Shown piece after piece: positions 1 to 5,348 of a DNA stretch of 10,000 nucleotides. A program made the position numbers and the translations under genes. Position 1 is the first letter of the stretch, and each line of letters opens with the position of its first letter. This DNA is from Desulfobacterales bacterium. Its GTDB lineage: Bacteria; Desulfobacterota; Dissulfuribacteria; Dissulfuribacterales; JAMONC01. The DNA is taken from assembly GCA_027066725.1 (NCBI GenBank), contig JAMONC010000154.1:1-10000 (forward strand). The letters are read 5' to 3'. A model generated the notes under the pieces. The model was not told the origin of the DNA. It did not search any database and saw nothing but the letters and a program-made list of their open reading frames with translations.

Positions 1-64
1 TATATAAGTTCTTTCAGCCCTCTTTGCCCACACCCTATATGTAATAAAAATAATTAAAAAGCTA

Positions 65-93
65 TTTACAATTTTATAATGGCAAAATAGAAT
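65..93 (+). promoter_or_regulatory. Candidate sigma-70 promoter for the kinase-lipoprotein-feoA run
   Basis: A -35-like TTTACA (65-70, 5 of 6 matches) is followed by a 17-bp spacer and a -10-like TAGAAT (88-93, 5 of 6). This predicts a start near position 100 and a leader of about 50 nt. A perfect TATAAT also lies at 75-80, but a hexamer 17 bp upstream of it (AATTAA) is a poor -35. In such AT-rich DNA chance matches are common, so this is only the best candidate in the leader. The rest of 1-152 holds no supportable gene. Two forward frames stay open from the window edge to stops at 42-44 and 55-57, too short to call a gene tail. Confidence 0.4.
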
Positions 94-152
94 ACTTTGA
101 TTCTTTAATAAATTTTTGATTTCGATTCTAATATAAAAATTAAAAAAATAAA

Positions 153-1697
153 GTGTTAAACTTCAAAATTAAACACAGTTCTATACATTCTAAGATATTA
201 ATCTTTTATTTAGGGGTTTTTAGTTTAATTTTTATTATGGGGGCATTCTCTATTTACTGTTTTGTTACCCTCAAAAATACTGTTAATAGATTAGTAAATA
301 ATGATCTTGAAGCAGAAATTTTAGTTAGACATATATATTCAGATTTTAATACTATAGAGGGGGACCATTTAAGTTTTTTGTGGTTAGGAAAATCTTCTAA
401 TGGCATTCAAAGAATTAAAGAAGCTCAATCTAAGATAATTTCCATAAAGAAAACTATACAAGAATTATATAATTATAATCTTTCTAAAAAAGAATTAATG
501 ATTTTAAAGAATTTATCTCCTCAAATTGACATTATTACCCAAGAAATCCAACAAGATTTAACAACAGCAACAGATCAAAATGTTCCTAATGCTCAAGAAA
601 GAGAGATAAGGTTAAGAAAACTATACTCAAATATATTTAATAATTTGTATAATATTACACGCCAAATAGAACAAAATATAGAAAAAAAGACAGCTAAGTT
701 ATCACAAAAAGCTCAAGAAATGACAATGATTGTTATTGGAGTTGATATTGCTATCTTGATATTTCTCAGTGTTATTCCTTATCTTATTTACAAACATATA
801 ATCCAAAAACCACTAAAGGCACTAAAAGAAGGTACAGAACGTATCGCAAGAGGTGATTTTTCACATAAAATTTACATCGACAGTAATGATGAATTCGGAG
901 ATTTAGCTAAAGCTTTTAATACAATGAATGAGAAATTGAAACAACTTGATCAGATGAAAAGCGACTTTATAGCAATAATTACTCATGAATTAAGAACACC
1001 TCTTAGCTCTATGATAGAAGCAGTAAATTTACTTTCTGAACTTACAACCTCTTCTCAAGAATTATCTAGAGAAGATATTGCAGAACTAGCTAGAATAGTT
1101 AAAGATGATCTAAGGCGTTTAAATGCCTTAATTGATGATGTATTAGACCTATCTAGACTAGAAGCCAAGCTTTTAAGATTAAATTTATACCCTACTGATA
1201 TAAAATCGTGTATAAAGAACGTTATAACTAGCTTGAAACCAATGGCAATTGAAAAGGCAGTAACTATTAATTTTGAAACAGAATTTGAGGTCTTGGTATT
1301 AGAAGTAGATGAAGAAAAGATGCATAGAGCCTTATTAAATCTTTTAAATAATGCCATAAAGTTTTCTCCATCTGATTCTGAGATAAAGATTAAATTGAAT
1401 CGTATAAAAAAAGAAGGTAAAGAATATGCGCAAATAATTATTACTGACCAAGGACCAGGTATTTCTCCCAGCGAACAAAAGCTGATTTTTGATAAGTTTT
1501 ATCAAATAAAAATGAAAAAACAAAAGGGAGGCTCTGGCTTGGGACTAACAATAGCCAAAGGAATTATTGAAAATCATGGAGGTTCGATATATGTAAAAAG
1601 CCCTATATATAAATCTACTACAGGAGACCATAAGGGTATTGGAACATCATTTATTATAGAACTCCCAATGAAGTATGAACATGAGGCTCATCAATGA
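153..1697 (+). CDS. Membrane sensor histidine kinase, GlrK/QseE-like
   Basis: Inner-membrane two-component sensor kinase of 514 residues. A first membrane segment (about 15-38) and a second (about 191-216) enclose a mostly helical extracytoplasmic region of roughly 150 residues, probably the sensor. A HAMP linker follows (about 217-268; the P-L-x-x-L-x-x-G start and ARGDFSHKI are visible). The dimerisation/phosphoacceptor domain has THELRTPL with His278. The ATPase domain shows the N box NLLNNAIKFSP (Asn400), the G1 box DQGPGI (432-437), the F box FDKFYQ and the G2 box GSGLGLTIAKG (460-470), so the kinase looks complete. The start is GTG: an in-frame TAA at 141-143 and the absence of an ATG before residue 29, inside the first membrane segment, leave little choice, although no clear Shine-Dalgarno precedes it. 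Its stop overlaps the start of the next gene, a lipoprotein, as in glrK-qseG pairs. The GlrK/QseE assignment rests on domain layout and this neighbour. The ligand and partner regulator are unknown. Confidence 0.9.
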   Translation: MLNFKIKHSSIHSKILIFYLGVFSLIFIMGAFSIYCFVTLKNTVNRLVNNDLEAEILVRHIYSDFNTIEGDHLSFLWLGKSSNGIQRIKEAQSKIISIKKTIQELYNYNLSKKELMILKNLSPQIDIITQEIQQDLTTATDQNVPNAQEREIRLRKLYSNIFNNLYNITRQIEQNIEKKTAKLSQKAQEMTMIVIGVDIAILIFLSVIPYLIYKHIIQKPLKALKEGTERIARGDFSHKIYIDSNDEFGDLAKAFNTMNEKLKQLDQMKSDFIAIITHELRTPLSSMIEAVNLLSELTTSSQELSREDIAELARIVKDDLRRLNALIDDVLDLSRLEAKLLRLNLYPTDIKSCIKNVITSLKPMAIEKAVTINFETEFEVLVLEVDEEKMHRALLNLLNNAIKFSPSDSEIKIKLNRIKKEGKEYAQIIITDQGPGISPSEQKLIFDKFYQIKMKKQKGGSGLGLTIAKGIIENHGGSIYVKSPIYKSTTGDHKGIGTSFIIELPMKYEHEAHQ

Positions 1698-2335
1698 GAA
1701 TCAATAGATATAGAAAATATATCATAATAATATTAACAGCAGTTTTCTTACTAAGTTCTTGTAATATTCCCTATAATTACCAAACATTTAATAGATTTAA
1801 TGGCACTAATGTAACTAGACAAAATCAAAGGCAACTAGAAATAAGTAAACAAGAAGAAGATATATTTACAAGAGTAAAGGAAAATATAGAGAATAATCAT
1901 ATAGATAAAGCTTATCATTTACTTTATAGATTATATAAAATGCAAGAAAAAACAGGACAATTTTCATGTAGTCTTCTTTATGAATTAGGAGTAGTAAGTA
2001 TACTATCCATACCATCTAAATATACTATGGCAAATAAGTGTTTTGACAAAGCTCAAAGCTTATCTTGTTATGACTTAACCCACAATTATTATCTAAAAGC
2101 TTTAATCCATATATGGAGAAAAGAAAGACAAGAAAGAATTCTATACGAAGAAGCAAAAAATAAAATTAAATCTTTACGTTCTAAGATAAAAGAACAGAAT
2201 CAACAAATTCAACAATTACAGGAACAAATTGCTGACTTAGAATTTAAATTAAAAAAGATCAATCAGATACACCAAGAAATAGAAAAAAATCGTTCTTTAC
2301 CTCTAAATATTGTGCCTCAAGACCAAAATAAATAG
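1694..2335 (+). CDS. QseG-like lipoprotein with C-terminal coiled coil
   Basis: Predicted lipoprotein of 213 residues. A basic N-terminus (RINRYRK) and hydrophobic stretch (9-20) lead to the lipobox LSSC, with lipidation expected at Cys23. The mature part has helical, TPR-like sequence (about 45-140), then a charged, Gln-rich coiled coil (about 143-195, for example EQNQQIQQLQEQIADLEFKL) and a short tail. Residue 24 is Asn rather than Asp, so by the E. coli +2 rule it would go to the outer membrane; that rule may not hold in this organism. Its ATG overlaps the kinase stop (ATGA), implying translational coupling and a shared role. In E. coli the lipoprotein QseG sits directly after the kinase QseE/GlrK and acts with it; length and architecture here are similar. 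The homology is inferred from gene order and architecture, not from a recognised signature. A generic coiled-coil lipoprotein is the alternative. Confidence 0.75.
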   Translation: MRINRYRKYIIIILTAVFLLSSCNIPYNYQTFNRFNGTNVTRQNQRQLEISKQEEDIFTRVKENIENNHIDKAYHLLYRLYKMQEKTGQFSCSLLYELGVVSILSIPSKYTMANKCFDKAQSLSCYDLTHNYYLKALIHIWRKERQERILYEEAKNKIKSLRSKIKEQNQQIQQLQEQIADLEFKLKKINQIHQEIEKNRSLPLNIVPQDQNK

Positions 2336-2358
2336 GTTTAGGAAGGTCTATATTAAGT

Positions 2359-2586
2359 ATGACACTTGATGATCTAACTACAGGAGAAAAAGGAAGAGTA
2401 ATAAAACTCCTCGCCCATGGACCTTTTAAAAAAAGGCTCCTAGAAATGGGCTTTATTACAGGAGCTGAAGTAGAGGTTATAAAATATGCCCCACTTAAAG
2501 ACCCTGTGGAATATTTTATAAAAGGCTACCACGTAAGCCTACGTCATGAAGAGGCTGCCCAAATTGAAGTGGAAAAGATTAAATAA
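2359..2586 (+). CDS. feoA: FeoA family ferrous iron transport protein, stand-alone
   Basis: Small cytoplasmic SH3-like beta-barrel protein of 75 residues, the usual FeoA length. FeoA supports Fe(II) uptake by the membrane GTPase FeoB. The family pattern is clear: an N-terminal L-x-x-L-x-x-G-x-x-G start (LDDLTTGEKG), the KRLLEMGF-x-x-G-x-x-V core (25-39), A-P-x-x-D-P (44-49), and the C-terminal GYHVSLRHEEAAQIEV (56-71). A purine-rich AGGAAGG (2340-2346) lies 12 nt before the ATG, rather far for a Shine-Dalgarno. It starts 23 bp after the lipoprotein stop and is probably cotranscribed with it. No feoB follows: the next gene is on the opposite strand 12 bp away. It may serve a FeoB encoded elsewhere, or be one of several FeoA paralogues. 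Family is confident; its exact partner is not. Confidence 0.9.
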   Translation: MTLDDLTTGEKGRVIKLLAHGPFKKRLLEMGFITGAEVEVIKYAPLKDPVEYFIKGYHVSLRHEEAAQIEVEKIK

Positions 2587-2598
2587 TTTTTAAATTAT
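2583..2598. other. AT-only palindrome between convergent genes
   Basis: A perfect inverted repeat, ATAATTT (2583-2589) and AAATTAT (2592-2598) with TT between, fills the 12-bp gap between the convergent stops of feoA and the 100-residue gene and includes the feoA stop codon. It contains no G or C and has almost no loop, so it would make a weak hairpin. It may help slow polymerase from both sides, but it is not a convincing intrinsic terminator, and I see no better one between these two genes. Confidence 0.3.
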
Positions 2599-2901
2599 CT
2601 ATAGATTAGAATTTTCTATTAGAAATTCTTCCACATTATCTAATGTGAATAATATATCAGAAAGTCCTATATGGGGATGTTCTGAACAAAATTCATCTAT
2701 AACTTCTAGTATTCGTGTAGATAATTCCTCAAATTCTTCATAAGAAAAATTTGTACTAGGTTCACCTGTCTCTGCAAGTAACTCATCAAGATCAATACCA
2801 TGATCTCTTAAAAGTTCTTTTTTTATTGAATCAAGGCTTCTACGTTTTGACTTTTTATGTCTATTACGTCTACCTTGTTTTATATTAACAACTTCTCCCA
2901 T
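2599..2901 (-). CDS. Hypothetical protein, basic N-terminus and acidic helical C-terminus
   Basis: Protein of 100 residues that I do not recognise. The N-terminal quarter is strongly basic (GRRNRHKKSKRRS, residues 10-22), which could contact nucleic acid or ribosomal RNA. The remainder is acidic and predicted helical, with EEFEELSTRILEVIDEF (55-71) and a final LDNVEEFLIEN. There is no signal peptide, membrane segment or cysteine pair. The ATG has a well-placed GAGG on the minus strand, 5-6 nt upstream, so the start is well supported and the gene is probably real. It lies 71 bp after the pgeF stop and is the last gene of the polA run, though that gap could hold its own promoter. No function can be assigned. 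Confidence 0.7.
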   Translation of the reverse strand: MGEVVNIKQGRRNRHKKSKRRSLDSIKKELLRDHGIDLDELLAETGEPSTNFSYEEFEELSTRILEVIDEFCSEHPHIGLSDILFTLDNVEEFLIENSNL

Positions 2902-2972
2902 AAAAACCTCAGAAGTTTTATATTTGTTAAATGGTTATCTGCATCATAGACAAATACTTGTCATTGAGCAAG

Positions 2973-3755
2973 TTATTTTTGATTTTTTAGAGCAATTACT
3001 GTGGCAAGTCTACCACTAATAGGAGATCTTCTATAAGAGAAATGCAAAGGAGAACACTTTGTACATATTCTAAAATTAAATATATTCTTTTTTAATATAC
3101 CATAACCTTTTAACTTATATTCAGTTGCAGACCATGCATCTAGGTATTTCTCTTTTATAATAAAATCATGAAGCCATAAAGGAAGTAAAGTTTTCCAATC
3201 TACAAATTCAAAACAACAAGGACCTAAAGAAGGACTTATAACCACAAAAATATTACAAGGATTAGAGCCAATATCTTTAAATAAAGATATAGTTTTTTCT
3301 ATTATACCATTAGCTAATCCTCTCCACCCACAATGTATGTTAGCTATAACTTTTATTTCTGAGTCAAAAAAACATATCGATTGACAATCAGCATGCTTTA
3401 TAAGTAGTCCCTGTCCTTTTATATCAGTAATAAGTCCATCCGCATTATCAAATATATTAAATATACTAGCGCTTTTCTTGTTTACTTTAACGATATTGTT
3501 ACCATGTATTTGATTTACCATATTTATAGAATCTAATTGAAGACAATCCTTTATAATTTTTAAATTTTCATATACTAAAAGGGGATCATCTCCTACAGAA
3601 AAAGAAACATTTAAACTGTCATAAGGAGCAAGACTTACTCCACCTAATCGAGAAAAACTTGCATATATTACGTTATTATCCCACCCTTTTTGGTTCTCTG
3701 ATGGAAACTTAGGAACATAATAAAAAGGGATTGAATTATAATCTCTTATAATCAT
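2973..3755 (-). CDS. pgeF: PgeF/YfiH family protein (peptidoglycan editing factor, multicopper oxidase-like fold)
   Basis: Protein of 260 residues in the PgeF/YfiH/YlmD family (Pfam Cu-oxidase_4), about the usual length. Visible family motifs are FSRLGGVS (34-41), NQIHG (81-85), KHADCQSI (120-127), NIHCGWRGLANGII (139-152), SPSLGPCCFEF (174-184) and the C-terminal FSYRRSPISGRLATVIAL (239-256). The expected metal-binding residues are present: His84, Cys124 and His141. Members have been reported both to correct wrongly incorporated peptidoglycan precursors (PgeF) and to act on purine nucleosides as phosphorylase/adenosine deaminase; older annotations say laccase or polyphenol oxidase. Which activity applies here cannot be read from sequence. 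The ATG overlaps the TGA of the 61-residue gene (ATGA) and has no Shine-Dalgarno of its own, so translation is probably coupled. The C-terminal region carries an extra CTKC pair (231-234) that might bind metal, which is speculative. Confidence 0.9.
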   Translation of the reverse strand: MIIRDYNSIPFYYVPKFPSENQKGWDNNVIYASFSRLGGVSLAPYDSLNVSFSVGDDPLLVYENLKIIKDCLQLDSINMVNQIHGNNIVKVNKKSASIFNIFDNADGLITDIKGQGLLIKHADCQSICFFDSEIKVIANIHCGWRGLANGIIEKTISLFKDIGSNPCNIFVVISPSLGPCCFEFVDWKTLLPLWLHDFIIKEKYLDAWSATEYKLKGYGILKKNIFNFRICTKCSPLHFSYRRSPISGRLATVIALKNQK

Positions 3756-3937
3756 ACGTTAGTTAAAACTAATCTGACATAATTAGAAGATTGGTCTAAT
3801 AACAATATCCTTAAATCTAAAATAGAAATTAACTTTTTCATCTTGGGGAAGACATTACTGTCAATTTTTACATCTACAATATAACCTTTAGGAGTAAAAG
3901 GATTTCTAAAGCGTAACCCTACGCAAGAAAGTCCCAT
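3752..3937 (-). CDS. Small conserved-position protein of 61 residues, possibly DUF4911-like
   Basis: Small protein wedged between pncA and pgeF. Its ATG directly abuts the pncA stop (TGAATG) and its TGA overlaps the pgeF ATG by 4 bp. A GAGGT lies 9 nt upstream of the ATG, inside the end of pncA. That double junction is strong evidence of translation. The sequence suggests strand-helix-strand-strand: YIVDVKIDS (19-27), FPKMKKLISIL (30-40), LRILLLDQ and NYVRLVLTNV to the end. There is no signal peptide or membrane helix. The pattern recalls the small DUF4911 proteins of deltaproteobacteria, but I cannot confirm that from memory. It may be a shortened member or something else, and no biochemical function can be proposed. 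It probably couples translation of pncA to pgeF. Confidence 0.6.
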   Translation of the reverse strand: MGLSCVGLRFRNPFTPKGYIVDVKIDSNVFPKMKKLISILDLRILLLDQSSNYVRLVLTNV

Positions 3938-4561
3938 TCAACAATTACCTCGACTATCCACTATATCGTCGGATAAGGAACTAATATCTATAAAAATAGC
4001 CCCTTTCTCCTTCATCTCTAAAAGGGCTTTCTCTTCATCTTGAGGATTTACATTAACTGCTTTTATACCGTCCAATAATAAAAAAACTTTATATCCTAAA
4101 GAAAGGGCATCCAAAACAGTTGCCTTAACACAGTAATCTGTTGCAAGACCTCCTATAAAAAGCCTCTTGATATTATCCTTTTTTAAAATGTTATCTAATT
4201 CTGTATCATCAAAACCAGAGTAAGCATCCTTGTTTTTATCTGTAGCTTTAGAAATTATTACCACATCAGGTGGCAGTTTAAGTTCCTCTGCAAACTTAGC
4301 TCCTTCACTTTCTTGAATGCAGTGTTTAGGCCATAGCCCCCCATAATCTTTAAAGGAACAATGGTCTTCGGGATGCCAATCCCTTGTCATATATATTTTT
4401 AATCCTTTATTAGAAAAAATTTTTATATATGCATTTAAAAAATGTAAAATTTTATCTGCATTAGGAACTGCAAGTGCTCCTCCAGGGAGGAAATCCTTTT
4501 GTACATCTACTAGCAATAATGCATCACTATCTCTAAGCTCAATCTCTTTTTTTCTTAACAT
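3938..4561 (-). CDS. pncA: Nicotinamidase (isochorismatase superfamily)
   Basis: Hydrolyses nicotinamide to nicotinate and ammonia in NAD salvage; cytoplasmic. The 207-residue sequence, counted from the ATG at 4561, closely follows archaeal and E. coli PncA: LLLVDVQKDFLPGGALAVP (15-33), TRDWHPEDH (59-67), LWPKHC (76-81), IISKAT (103-108), DAYSGF (112-117) and GLATDYCVKATVLDAL (138-153). The catalytic triad Asp19, Lys105 and Cys144 and the metal ligands Asp61, His63 and His80 are all present. A GTG three codons upstream (4570-4568) would also be open, but the Shine-Dalgarno overlaps it and favours the ATG. The gene follows the PilZ gene by 21 bp, and its TGA abuts the next ATG. The C-terminus (about 190-207) is Ser/Asp-rich and somewhat longer than in short archaeal PncA. 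Pyrazinamidase is the same enzyme family activity. Confidence 0.93.
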   Translation of the reverse strand: MLRKKEIELRDSDALLLVDVQKDFLPGGALAVPNADKILHFLNAYIKIFSNKGLKIYMTRDWHPEDHCSFKDYGGLWPKHCIQESEGAKFAEELKLPPDVVIISKATDKNKDAYSGFDDTELDNILKKDNIKRLFIGGLATDYCVKATVLDALSLGYKVFLLLDGIKAVNVNPQDEEKALLEMKEKGAIFIDISSLSDDIVDSRGNC

Positions 4562-4566
4562 ACCTA

Positions 4567-4572
4567 CCACCT
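4567..4572 (-). promoter_or_regulatory. Shine-Dalgarno that fixes the pncA start
   Basis: On the minus strand AGGTGG (4572-4567) sits 5 nt before the ATG at 4561-4559. The alternative GTG at 4570-4568 lies inside this element and has only AT-rich sequence (TTTATTTAG) before it, so it cannot use it. The ATG is therefore the better start, three codons shorter than the longest open frame. Confidence 0.75.
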
Positions 4573-4582
4573 AAATAAAAAA

Positions 4583-5338
4583 TCAGGTTTTTAATAATAA
4601 AAGTTCTCTCTGCCTAATATATGGCCAAAGTTGATCTATCTCTTTAATTGGAGAATGAAATTTAAGAGCTATCCTTTTTTTTGTCCCTTTTCCATGTTTA
4701 ATATCCTCAACTCTTACTACCTCTGCTTTAGTAAGTACAATCTTTTCATCTTTCCAACGTGTTGAAGCATCTAATTTTAACTCTAACTCTATTAAATCTA
4801 CCATGGACCTTATAGAGGGTAAAGGCGTCTTATTGCTTAAATCCACCCAAAAAGAGACTCCTCCAAGACTAATATCAATAATCTCACCAGTAATACATAT
4901 TTCTTTGCCTCCTTGATTAAAAACGACTTTAATTTTTGAATCGGTAGGGGTAGATATCCTAAAATGTTCTCTTCTCTCAAGAATAATAAAAACATAAGGT
5001 AAATAAGTCCAAATAGCCTGTTTACTAACACCTTTGACTCTAGCTTGTAAAAAATGCCACGGGCCCTCTGTATGACGATAAATAAGAGTAATATCTTCTG
5101 CTCCTGGCCAATCCCTGGGTTTATCAATCTCTACCTTATCTTCTCCTACACTCATTATTAAAGTAGGAGCTGATTTATAACCTTTTAATCTTATTTCCAC
5201 CCATATTCTATCTGTTACTAATTTTTTTACTTCTTTAAAGATTACATCTCTATTAGTCGTAAATTCATATTGGTTGTCTATTTGCACCCAACCTTTTTGT
5301 GCTGCAGGATCTTTTAAGTGTTTAGCTGTAATTATCAC
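4583..5338 (-). CDS. PilZ-domain protein, probable cyclic di-GMP receptor
   Basis: Cytoplasmic protein of 251 residues. The C-terminal half is a PilZ domain with both c-di-GMP binding signatures: RREHFR (122-127), giving the R-x-x-x-R pair Arg123/Arg127, and DISLGG (155-160) matching D/N-x-S-x-x-G. The N-terminal part (about 25-120) looks like the beta-rich YcgR-type domain often fused in front of PilZ. It has no membrane segment or enzymatic domain, so it is probably a receptor acting by protein contact; YcgR-type proteins commonly target flagella or secretion, but the target here is unknown. The start is GTG, 10 bp after the polA stop. An in-frame TAA lies immediately upstream and the next ATG is at residue 62, inside the conserved region. 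An AGAGGT at the end of polA is about 14 nt from the GTG, farther than usual, so translation may depend on coupling to polA. Confidence 0.87.
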   Translation of the reverse strand: MIITAKHLKDPAAQKGWVQIDNQYEFTTNRDVIFKEVKKLVTDRIWVEIRLKGYKSAPTLIMSVGEDKVEIDKPRDWPGAEDITLIYRHTEGPWHFLQARVKGVSKQAIWTYLPYVFIILERREHFRISTPTDSKIKVVFNQGGKEICITGEIIDISLGGVSFWVDLSNKTPLPSIRSMVDLIELELKLDASTRWKDEKIVLTKAEVVRVEDIKHGKGTKKRIALKFHSPIKEIDQLWPYIRQRELLLLKT

Positions 5339-5348
5339 TTTTTAATTC

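Noticed and set aside
80..100. Possible sigma-54 promoter TGGCAAAATAG upstream of the kinase
   Set aside because: It has a TGGCA like the -24 element, but no GC at the required distance for -12 (the bases there are AATA).
2952..2978. Inverted repeat AAATACTTG / CAAGTTATTT around the pgeF stop as a terminator
   Set aside because: The stem has a bulge, is AT-rich and is not followed by a T tract on the minus strand. It would be a weak structure at most.
4837..5127. 96-codon frame on the minus strand inside the PilZ gene
   Set aside because: It overlaps the PilZ frame, including the RxxxR region, and its Leu/Ile-rich product looks like a frame-shifted reading.
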